A DNA stretch of 22,638 nt from a virus, in IMG/VR virus record IMGVR_UViG_3300048009_000017, positions 1 through 22,638 of that record; one strand, 5' to 3'. The translations under genes and the position numbers were made by a program. The notes under the pieces were generated by a model. It worked only from the letters and a program-made list of their open reading frames with translations, had not been told where the DNA came from and did no database searches. Below are positions 15,332 to 22,047 of the stretch, piece by piece (the first letter of the stretch is position 1; every line of letters starts with the position of its first letter).

Positions 15332-15931
15332 ATGGGTATTTTAAAATCAGCAGCCGACCTCGTATTTACGATTCGATTCCTTAAACTTCTCGTCACACCA
15401 TTCGACAAGTTAGGGGCGTATAAGGCTGGCATTATCGATGCAGATGGTAAGAAAGTCAAAGACTTCGACAAGAACGTTGCAGACAACCGTGATGCATTGA
15501 GAACACACTACACACCGTTCATTAGACTTGTTGTGAATATAAAAAGAATCATGGCAAAAGTGCCAGGCGGACAATCTGCAATCGCAAGGTATGGTTCAGC
15601 ACTGGCACTTATTCGTGAACACGGTGAACTGTCTGATAAACAAATGATGCAGATACACGATGCAACAGGTATTGACATCCTTGATGTTCTTGCAGAAGAC
15701 TCACAGTGGTTTGTCCTTGATGATAAGGAGTTGGGCGCTGGTGTCTATCGTATTAAGAATGATGGAATGACCGTTCAGTGTGAAGAGATTGTTCGAAAGG
15801 GCGACCAAATCAGAGTTGTGGAGACCGATGCCAAACCTATTGATTCTATTCTTGGTATCGATATATACAAAGGTATTCACATGAATTCAAAACAATGGGT
15901 GTATTTCACCACAGGGGAGATTACCCGATGA
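15332..15931 (+). CDS. conserved T4-like phage protein, 199 aa, unknown function
   Basis: Family common in marine T4-like phages, recognised by SAADLVFTIRFLKLLVTPFD and AYKAGIIDADGKK at the N-terminus. The middle is helical (YTPFIRLVVNIKRIMAKVPG). The C-terminal half is strand-rich (GAGVYRIKNDGMTVQ, then GIDIYKGIHMNSKQWVYFTT) and may bind a partner. The hydrophobic N-terminal helix might be membrane-associated or buried. No catalytic motif. The ATG at 15332 is preferred because the N-terminal motif begins right there, although no Shine-Dalgarno sequence lies before it. The stop overlaps the next gene (ATGA). Confidence 0.8.
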   Translation: MGILKSAADLVFTIRFLKLLVTPFDKLGAYKAGIIDADGKKVKDFDKNVADNRDALRTHYTPFIRLVVNIKRIMAKVPGGQSAIARYGSALALIREHGELSDKQMMQIHDATGIDILDVLAEDSQWFVLDDKELGAGVYRIKNDGMTVQCEEIVRKGDQIRVVETDAKPIDSILGIDIYKGIHMNSKQWVYFTTGEITR

Positions 15932-16113
15932 AGAACTTTAAGAAATTCATGGAAGATGTGCCAAGCACATCAACAGCTTCAGTGGCAGGCGCAGGGGATA
16001 ATCCTGAAAAGATTGTCCCTGTTCACATGAAGAAGAAGCGCAAGAAAGATATCGAAGTCCTTAAACGATTTATAGATAAACGTGAGGACAGTCAAAAAAA
16101 GTGGAGTAGATAA
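15928..16113 (+). CDS. small basic protein with FxxF capsid-targeting-like N-terminus
   Basis: 61-aa protein starting MKNFKKFMEDVP. The ATG at 15928 overlaps the upstream stop (ATGA) and follows AGGGGAGA (15912-15919); the longer in-frame ATG at 15895 lies inside the previous gene and lacks such a site. The FxxF pattern resembles the N-terminal peptides of proteins at 8339 and 9958, though the cleavage motif is imperfect (FME|D). A Ser/Thr/Ala/Gly-rich linker and a very basic C-terminal helix (HMKKKRKKDIEVLKRFIDKR) follow. Unknown function; a packaged DNA-binding peptide is a possibility. Confidence 0.72.
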   Translation: MKNFKKFMEDVPSTSTASVAGAGDNPEKIVPVHMKKKRKKDIEVLKRFIDKREDSQKKWSR

Positions 16114-16574
16114 TGTTAAGTGGATTATTAGGTAGTGTCTTAGGATTTAGCGGTTCAGTCGTTCCCGCAATCACAGACCATTTCAAAGCAAAGAACGAAC
16201 AGAAATTTGAACTCGCGAAAATGGAGAAGATGGCAGAACTAAGGGCTGCTGGATTCGACCAAGAGTATCGAATGTATGAGACCAAAGCGGATGACGCAGA
16301 ACATTCTAGACTGGTTGAACATGATATTTCAATCAATAAGGGAACTGGATTTGTCGCCAGTTTGCAGAAGAGTGTTCGACCAGTCATTACTTACGCATTC
16401 TTTGGACTGTTCGCTGTTATTGAAATTACCCTTCTGATGGAAGCGATGGAGAAGGGAACTGACTTCTCTGAAGCAATCAACATTCTCTGGGACGATGATA
16501 CAAAGGCAATCTTTGCTGCAATCATCTCATTCTGGTTTGGTTCTCGCGCTATTGATAAGGGTCGTAAAAAATGA
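16113..16574 (+). CDS. holin of the three-TM gene-transfer-agent type
   Basis: 153-aa membrane protein matching the GTA_holin_3TM family. A short hydrophobic N-terminal segment (LSGLLGSVLGFSGSVVPAIT) precedes a charged helix (~23-68). Two clear membrane helices follow: SVRPVITYAFFGLFAVIEIT (87-106) and KAIFAAIISFWFGSRAI (131-147), the latter ending in the family's WFGxR signature. Such proteins are predicted to open the inner membrane for endolysin at the end of infection. The start overlaps the previous stop (TAATG) and the stop overlaps the next start (ATGA-type), so it is translated together with the outer-membrane-like protein after it. No endolysin is in the window. Confidence 0.85.
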   Translation: MLSGLLGSVLGFSGSVVPAITDHFKAKNEQKFELAKMEKMAELRAAGFDQEYRMYETKADDAEHSRLVEHDISINKGTGFVASLQKSVRPVITYAFFGLFAVIEITLLMEAMEKGTDFSEAINILWDDDTKAIFAAIISFWFGSRAIDKGRKK

Positions 16575-17254
16575 ATAAATTAGTTGTATTAATGTTGGCA
16601 GGATTATTGTCGGCATGTGTTGTATCATTTCCTCTAAATGCACAAGGTGCTAACTACGTCAAACTCGGTTACAAAGTAGAAGACAGTAACACCAAGAGTT
16701 TTAATCTTCATCAAAAGTTTGTGTGGGAGCCTGAAGATAAAGACTTTCAGGTTGAGACCGAAACGAATGTCTATAAGACACAAGTTTCTGGTGTAGACTT
16801 GACTGACCGTGCAGATGGTGAGTATGAGTTTATTCTCAACTTCACACCAACCGTTTATGGTATTGCAAACTTTGGATTCAATTATAATGCCAATCGTTTC
16901 ATTGGTGAATTCCGTCCACACACTGGTGTTGGCTGGGGTTGGAAGTTCTTCCGTAACGATAGATGGAAGATGTCCCATGAGTTCACTGTCACACAGATGG
17001 GGACTGAGGACTACACAGAACTCGTCTGGCGTAACTCTACTTGGATTCGATACAAGCATCCTGACTCCCCTGTCAGCATCACCAACAAGTATCTGTGGGA
17101 GAATGGTGACTATCATGAGTTGAGTAAGAACCAATTCAGTATCGATTACCATGTCAGCAAGAACCTGATGTTCTCACTCAATGACCTCTATATCAGTGAT
17201 GATGCCGAGGAAGAATACAGCGTCACCTATGTTTCATTAGGTTACAATTTTTAA
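16571..17254 (+). CDS. secreted beta-barrel protein, DUF481-like, with signal peptide
   Basis: 227-aa protein with a signal peptide: a Lys near the start, hydrophobic LVVLMLAGLL, then LSAC (C16), a possible lipobox. An alternative signal peptidase I site lies near AQGA (24-27). The mature part alternates strands rich in aromatic and polar residues (FNLHQKFVWEPEDKDFQVET, GWGWKFFRNDRWKMSHEFTV, YVSLGYNF) and ends in Phe, typical of outer-membrane barrels such as DUF481/YdiY. It overlaps the holin gene, so lysis-time expression or superinfection exclusion is plausible; neither is shown. A 113-bp gap with the nrdA promoter follows. Confidence 0.75.
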   Translation: MNKLVVLMLAGLLSACVVSFPLNAQGANYVKLGYKVEDSNTKSFNLHQKFVWEPEDKDFQVETETNVYKTQVSGVDLTDRADGEYEFILNFTPTVYGIANFGFNYNANRFIGEFRPHTGVGWGWKFFRNDRWKMSHEFTVTQMGTEDYTELVWRNSTWIRYKHPDSPVSITNKYLWENGDYHELSKNQFSIDYHVSKNLMFSLNDLYISDDAEEEYSVTYVSLGYNF

Positions 17255-17265
17255 TAAAAAAGTGA

Positions 17266-17294
17266 TTGACATTACCCCCTAAATGGGGTATAAT
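17266..17294 (+). promoter_or_regulatory. nrdA: consensus sigma70 promoter of the nrd operon
   Basis: TTGACA (17266-17271), exactly 17 bp, TATAAT (17289-17294): a perfect consensus promoter in the only gap before nrdA. The spacer and the edge of the -10 contain an inverted repeat TACCCC ... GGGGTA (17273-17290), and a second imperfect one, CTGGGTA ... TACCCCCAG (17315-17340), lies in the leader. The repeated TACCCC suggests an operator or RNA element. No NrdR-box-like sequence was noticed. Confidence 0.85.
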
Positions 17295-17368
17295 ACTACA
17301 ATCTGAAAACTCTTCTGGGTATAGATATAACTACCCCCAGAAAAACAATCGTCTATGGAAGACCCCCT

Positions 17369-19357
17369 ATGCCCGTTAAAATTGACCGTAAGAAAGATGA
17401 CCTACTCGCCGAATATGCAGTAGGTATGCTTAAAGATTTCTACCTACTAGATTATGAGAAGACCCCCCAAGAAGGATTTGCCCGTGCTGCCAAAGCATGG
17501 TCACGTTATAGAGAGGACATGGACGATGCACTCGCACAACGTCTTTATGATTATGTTAGCAACAAGTATTTTATGTTTGCTTCTCCAGTATTATCTAACG
17601 CTCCCAACGGAGAGAAAAAAGACAAAGGGATGCCTATCTCTTGTTTCCTTACATATGTCCCCGATACTCTTGAGGGTCTTATTAGCCACTCTTCTGAGCT
17701 TCGTTGGCTTTCTGTTTACGGTGGCGGTGTTGGCGGACATTGGTCTAGTGTGCGAACGGTCAGTGACATCGCTCCAGGCCCTATCCCATTTCTGCATACT
17801 GTAGATGCGGATATGATTGCTTACCGTCAGGGTAAGACACGCAAGGGTTCGTATGCAGCATACATGGACATTTCACATCCTGACGTTGTAGAATTTATGA
17901 ACATGAGAATTCCTACAGGTGATGTGCAAAGAAAGGCATTGAACCTTCATAACGCTATAAATATAACTGATGAGTTCATGGAGTGTGTCAGAGAAGACAA
18001 AGACTTTGACCTTCGTGACCCAAAAAACAATGAAGTAAAAGATACGGTCAACGCCCGTAAGTTATGGGAACGTCTCCTTGAGATTCGTTTCCGAACAGGT
18101 GAACCTTATCTTAACTTTATAGATACGGCAAACAGTGCGTTGCCACAACCGTTAAAAGATAAAGGACTAAAGATTCACGGGTCAAACCTGTGTAATGAGA
18201 TTCATCTACCAACAGACGCAGACAGAACTGCGGTGTGTTGCTTATCATCTCTGAATTTAGAATACTACGATGAATGGAAAGATACGACTATTGTTCGTGA
18301 CATTGTGCGGATGCTTGATAATGTCTTGCAGTTCTTTATCGACGAAGCACCAGACACAATCTCACGGGCCAAATACAGTGCAGAACGAGAACGCTCAATC
18401 GGACTCGGAGCAATGGGATTCCACAGCCTCCTCCAAAAACACGGAGTCGCCTGGGAATCAGAAGCAGCCAGAGAAATTAATCGAACAGTGTTCGACCACA
18501 TTAAGTCAGAAGCAGTTGCAGAGACTGAACTCCTTGCCGAAGAGCGTGGCGAATATCCTGATGGTATTGGGTCTGGAAGACGCAACTCGCACTTGCTTGC
18601 CATCGCGCCCAACGCTTCCAGCGGAATAATTCTATCAACAAGTCCTTCTATCGAACCATTGAAGGCAAACGCATACACCCATCGAACTCGTGCGGGTTCA
18701 TTCTTGGTAAAGAACAAATACCTCGATGAACTTCTGACTGAGAAGGGTGAGAACAACGAATCAACTTGGACATCTATTATTACCAAGAAGGGTTCTGTTC
18801 AACATTTGCCTTTCCTTACCGAAGGTGAGAAGGCAATCTACAAGACCGCAGACGAACTCGACCAGATGTGGGTGGTTCAACACGCCGCAGAACGTCAAGA
18901 GTTTATCTGTCAAGGTCAGTCTGTGAACCTGTTCTTCCCGTCTGGTGCGGAGAAGTCTTATGTAAACAGGGTTCACTATAGTGCATGGGCGAAAGGATTG
19001 AAAGGTCTCTACTACCTACGCACCGAAGCCAAACAACGCGCAGAGAACGTCTCTGAGAAAGTAGAACGTGTTGCCCTTGCTGGTGACATGAGAACTATCG
19101 TGTATGGTAAATCAGACTGTCCATTCTGTTCTATGGCAAAGGAAGAACTCCGCTTGCGTGGTATTCCTTTTGACTACATCGACCTAAAGGAAATTGGCAA
19201 GACTGCCCGTGAAGTGACTGGTCGAGACGTTAAAACTGTCCCACAGATTTACATCGAAGGTGAATATATTGGGGGTTATGATGAACTTATGGAACACCTA
19301 AATCAACCACTAGAAACAAATGAAGACGATGATGAATGTCGTGCTTGCGAAGGATAA
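17369..19357 (+). CDS. nrdA: ribonucleotide reductase class I alpha subunit with embedded glutaredoxin
   Basis: 662-aa NrdA reducing ribonucleoside diphosphates to deoxy forms for phage DNA synthesis. Active-site residues are present: C92 (PISCFLT) and C290 (AVCCLSSLNL) as the redox pair, N273, C275 and E277 (SNLCNEI) as the thiyl-radical site, and Y548-Y549 (KGLYYLRT) in the radical path. Residues ~574-648 form a glutaredoxin domain with CPFC at 584-587 and the cis-proline TVPQIYI. The protein then ends in an acidic tail with CRACEG (C657, C660), the usual NrdA shuttle pair. There is no N-terminal ATP-cone, so dATP feedback through that site is probably absent. The start is set by GGAAG at 17357-17361. 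nrdB begins 3 nt after the stop. Confidence 0.96.
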   Translation: MPVKIDRKKDDLLAEYAVGMLKDFYLLDYEKTPQEGFARAAKAWSRYREDMDDALAQRLYDYVSNKYFMFASPVLSNAPNGEKKDKGMPISCFLTYVPDTLEGLISHSSELRWLSVYGGGVGGHWSSVRTVSDIAPGPIPFLHTVDADMIAYRQGKTRKGSYAAYMDISHPDVVEFMNMRIPTGDVQRKALNLHNAINITDEFMECVREDKDFDLRDPKNNEVKDTVNARKLWERLLEIRFRTGEPYLNFIDTANSALPQPLKDKGLKIHGSNLCNEIHLPTDADRTAVCCLSSLNLEYYDEWKDTTIVRDIVRMLDNVLQFFIDEAPDTISRAKYSAERERSIGLGAMGFHSLLQKHGVAWESEAAREINRTVFDHIKSEAVAETELLAEERGEYPDGIGSGRRNSHLLAIAPNASSGIILSTSPSIEPLKANAYTHRTRAGSFLVKNKYLDELLTEKGENNESTWTSIITKKGSVQHLPFLTEGEKAIYKTADELDQMWVVQHAAERQEFICQGQSVNLFFPSGAEKSYVNRVHYSAWAKGLKGLYYLRTEAKQRAENVSEKVERVALAGDMRTIVYGKSDCPFCSMAKEELRLRGIPFDYIDLKEIGKTAREVTGRDVKTVPQIYIEGEYIGGYDELMEHLNQPLETNEDDDECRACEG

Positions 19358-19360
19358 CAA

Positions 19361-20320
19361 ATGTCACTACTAGATTTTTCAAAAACATATCGACCATTTC
19401 TCTACCCGTGGGCAGTAGACCTGTCAAAGAAACATGAAGAAATTCACTGGGTAGAAGATGAAGCAGAACTGAGTGAAGACGTTCAGGACTGGAAAACCAA
19501 ACTAAGTGAACCAGAGAAGAACTTTATCACACAGGTTCTCCGTCTGTTTACACAATCGGATGTTCAGGTTGGTGAGAACTACCACGAACTTCTGATTCCA
19601 AAGTTCAAGAACAATGAAGTCCGTAACATGTTATCATCGTTTGCAGGACGTGAAGCCGTTCACCAACGTGCATATGCATTGTTGAATGACACGCTCGGTC
19701 TGCCTGATGAGGACTTTCATATGTTCCTCGAATACAAAGAGATGTCCGACAAGATTGACTTCATGAAACAGGGTGACATCAATAGTCATACGGGTCTGGC
19801 ATTGGCCCTCGCACAGTCTGTATTCAACGAAGGTCTGTCAGTGTTCGCATCGTTTGTGATGCTGTTGAACTTCCAACGCTATGGTAAGATGAAGGGTATG
19901 GGAACAATCGTTGAGTGGTCTATTCGTGACGAGACTCTACACGTTCAAGGTAATGCAAAACTGTTCCGTGAGTTCTGTGAAGAACACCCTCGTATCGTCA
20001 ATGACGAACTGAAATCTAAAATCTATCAAATGGCAAAAGATGTGGTCAAACTTGAAGACCGTTTCATCAAACTTGCATTTGATGGTATGGAGATGGAAGG
20101 TCTGACCGAAGAAGATGTGAAACAATACATCCGTCACATTGCAGACCGCCGTCTGTTACAACTTGGTATGAAAGCAAAGTTTGGTGTCAAGGACAATCCA
20201 CTGCCGTGGTTGGACTGGGTTCTAAATGGCGCATCACATGACAACTTCTTCGAGAAACGTGTTACCGAATATTCCGTGAATGGTATGGAAGGTGACTGGG
20301 GCTGGGACGAAGTAGCATAG
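19361..20320 (+). CDS. nrdB: ribonucleotide reductase class I beta subunit
   Basis: 319-aa radical-generating partner of NrdA. Di-metal ligands by spacing to known NrdB proteins: D67 (FTQSD), E98 and H101 (GREAVHQRAY), E157 (FNEGLSVFA), E191 and H194 (RDETLHVQG). Y105, four residues after H101, is at the radical-tyrosine position, so a tyrosyl-radical enzyme is expected rather than a Tyr-less type. No ATP-cone is fused here either. The C-terminus (GDWGWDEVA) is the acidic/aromatic tail that normally docks on NrdA. Cotranscribed with nrdA from the consensus promoter; the stop overlaps the GTG start of the small zinc-ribbon gene. Confidence 0.95.
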   Translation: MSLLDFSKTYRPFLYPWAVDLSKKHEEIHWVEDEAELSEDVQDWKTKLSEPEKNFITQVLRLFTQSDVQVGENYHELLIPKFKNNEVRNMLSSFAGREAVHQRAYALLNDTLGLPDEDFHMFLEYKEMSDKIDFMKQGDINSHTGLALALAQSVFNEGLSVFASFVMLLNFQRYGKMKGMGTIVEWSIRDETLHVQGNAKLFREFCEEHPRIVNDELKSKIYQMAKDVVKLEDRFIKLAFDGMEMEGLTEEDVKQYIRHIADRRLLQLGMKAKFGVKDNPLPWLDWVLNGASHDNFFEKRVTEYSVNGMEGDWGWDEVA

Positions 20321-20436
20321 TGGATGAGACATATGACCTTGAATGTGAAGTATGTGACCATCGAACCGAAGTTCTAGTCTTCGACAGTGAAGAAGAACCT
20401 TCGTTCTGCCCCATGTGTGGGTCTGCTTTATCTTAA
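20320..20436 (+). CDS. 38-aa zinc-ribbon mini-protein (GTG start)
   Basis: Short gene filling the gap after nrdB. The GTG start shares one base with the nrdB stop, and the product carries two zinc knuckles: LECEVC (C9, C12) and FCPMCGSAL (C30, C33), separated by an acidic hairpin. This is the pattern of rubredoxin/zinc-ribbon mini-domains. A GGGACGAAG stretch inside the nrdB end could serve as ribosome site. Function unknown; a nucleic-acid or protein-binding accessory is likely. Too short for length-based gene calling, but the two CxxC motifs and perfect operon fit make it credible. Confidence 0.7.
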   Translation: MDETYDLECEVCDHRTEVLVFDSEEEPSFCPMCGSALS

Positions 20437-20450
20437 CCCTATATACATCC

Positions 20451-20855
20451 ATGTGGACGTATCAAGGTAAACCATTTGAACCAGAAGACGAACTCCTCGA
20501 AGAATATCAGGGGTTCGTCTACTGCATTGTGAATTTGAAGAACGGGAAGAAGTATATCGGTAAGAAATTCTTCTGGAAACCGAAGATTCTTCCTGTTACT
20601 AAAACAAGAAAACGCAGAGTGAGAACTCGCGTTCAGTCTGATTGGAGAGACTACTACGGTTCATCCAAAGAGGTGCAACTGTTGATTGAAGAGGGTGTAA
20701 CCTTTGAGCGTGAGATACTCCGCCTGTGTTATACCAAAGGTGAGTGTTCCTACTACGAGGCGAAACTCCAGTTCGAACACGATGTGTTATTGAGAGACGA
20801 TTATTACAATGAGTTCATCGGCTGTAAAATCCATTCCAAACATCTTAAATCGTGA
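20451..20855 (+). CDS. SegE-like GIY-YIG endonuclease-family protein
   Basis: 134-aa protein with a GIY-YIG domain: GFVYCIVN (strand 1; the GIY position reads VYC), KKYIGKKFFW (YIG), a basic Lys/Arg cluster at ~52-60, SDWRDYYGSS, and a catalytic-type glutamate in YYEAKLQFE (E103). It matches the SegE-like family common in T4-like marine phages. Members are related to homing endonucleases, but this one sits cleanly in an operon without an obvious interrupted gene, so it may be a resident nuclease. The ATG at 20451 is preferred over the GTG at 20415, which lies inside the zinc-ribbon gene. Its 3' end overlaps the next gene by 47 nt. Confidence 0.82.
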   Translation: MWTYQGKPFEPEDELLEEYQGFVYCIVNLKNGKKYIGKKFFWKPKILPVTKTRKRRVRTRVQSDWRDYYGSSKEVQLLIEEGVTFEREILRLCYTKGECSYYEAKLQFEHDVLLRDDYYNEFIGCKIHSKHLKS

Positions 20856-22047
20856 TGTTCTGAGAGATGGCCTAGAGTGGGTTACTGACCCAAATCGAAC
20901 ACACGATAAAGACTATCTTGTGAGACAGGTTAATCGCATAAAGAACAAACTTATCAAAAGTGGTGTGGAAAAGGGAGACAAGATTACAATCTCCCTCATG
21001 CAAGTTGATGATTTACATGTCGCGTCAATCATTGCATGTGCGGAACTTGGACTTGTTCTATTCCTATTGGATTCTCCCGCCACAGAAGAGTCTCTCCCAT
21101 ATACGAAGGTCGCATTACATGGCCCAACACAGTGGTATATCTCTCAAGGAGATTCTGGTAGAATAACTTATGATGGGTTACACGGAAAATTACTAGACCG
21201 ATACTGTGGTCAACAAATTGATATCCTTGATATGGACGTTAATGTTGTAGTAGATACTCAACCCTCATGGTGGACAGTGGAAGATACCGACCCACTATTA
21301 CTAAGTTCTACAAGTGGGACTACAAAACCATCGAGACCTATCGTGTTCTCACATAGAGAGGTTATGGAAATATCGAAAAGAAACGTAAATGTTTTCGATT
21401 TCGACGAAACTTCAGCTATCGGTCATAGCAGAAACTTACATCATGCATCCTCAATGTTGACATCTCTAATTCCCTCATTGATGATTGCAAAGTATCACAC
21501 TACGTTTGCATTAGGTGAGATGAAGTCTGAGTATATACATTATATTCAGTTTTCGACATTTGTGTGGACAAACCCCTCTCATATTATGATTCCTAATAAA
21601 GAATCCTTAGAACTATTTTTACAGATGTTTAGTGAACCTTTTACAAGAACGTTGAATATCAATATGTGTGGGTTCGCCCTTGATGAACAGTTTGTAGACT
21701 TCGCACGAGAATATAATGTGAAGTTTCATTCACACTACGGGTCTATCGATACTGCAATCCCACTATTGATAAATTTTGTTGATAAGGACAGTGTAGTCAA
21801 AGAGAATGGTCTAGGTGTATTGGCAGATGACTTTTATCAGTTTGATGGTAAAGAAGTTCGGTGTGAACTCTGGGACGAACCAAGATATATCGAGGACGAT
21901 TTGACATTCGATGGTCAGTTCTTTATCGAACCACGAGACTTGCCTGAAGTCCCAGATGATGTTGACCTCGAACCTTTCTTTCAAGATACAAAGATAAATT
22001 TTGAACAACTTCGCGGATATCTAAATGAACGCAATAATAAGTCGTGA
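20809..22047 (+). CDS. ANL-superfamily adenylating protein lacking the C-terminal lid domain
   Basis: 412-aa protein of the acyl-CoA synthetase/NRPS-adenylation/luciferase (ANL) fold. Seen: GVEKGDKITISL and IACAELGLVLFLLD at the N-terminus, the ATP-phosphate loop LLSSTSGTTKPSRPIVFSH (164-182), HSRNLHHASSM (206-216, A4-like), HYGSIDTA (309-316, where typical members have YGxTE), and DDLTFDGQFFIEPRD (363-377) near the domain hinge. It then ends about 35 residues later, so the ~100-residue C-terminal lid with the catalytic lysine is absent. ATP binding and adenylation of a carboxylic acid are possible, thioester formation less so; substrate unknown. The start is supported because ILNRDVLRD matches ISREIIRKD of the paralogue downstream. 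Confidence 0.82.
   Translation: MSSSAVKSIPNILNRDVLRDGLEWVTDPNRTHDKDYLVRQVNRIKNKLIKSGVEKGDKITISLMQVDDLHVASIIACAELGLVLFLLDSPATEESLPYTKVALHGPTQWYISQGDSGRITYDGLHGKLLDRYCGQQIDILDMDVNVVVDTQPSWWTVEDTDPLLLSSTSGTTKPSRPIVFSHREVMEISKRNVNVFDFDETSAIGHSRNLHHASSMLTSLIPSLMIAKYHTTFALGEMKSEYIHYIQFSTFVWTNPSHIMIPNKESLELFLQMFSEPFTRTLNINMCGFALDEQFVDFAREYNVKFHSHYGSIDTAIPLLINFVDKDSVVKENGLGVLADDFYQFDGKEVRCELWDEPRYIEDDLTFDGQFFIEPRDLPEVPDDVDLEPFFQDTKINFEQLRGYLNERNNKS

Noticed and set aside
15895-15927. Upstream ATG extension of the small FxxF-motif gene
   Set aside because: Lies inside the previous gene without a ribosome site, whereas AGGGGAGA precedes the ATG at 15928.
17956-17963. TATAAATA inside nrdA
   Set aside because: Encodes the conserved NAINIT stretch, and no gene starts nearby.
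20415-20450. GTG-started extension of the SegE-like gene
   Set aside because: Overlaps the zinc-ribbon gene in another frame; the ATG at 20451 starts the family-like sequence.
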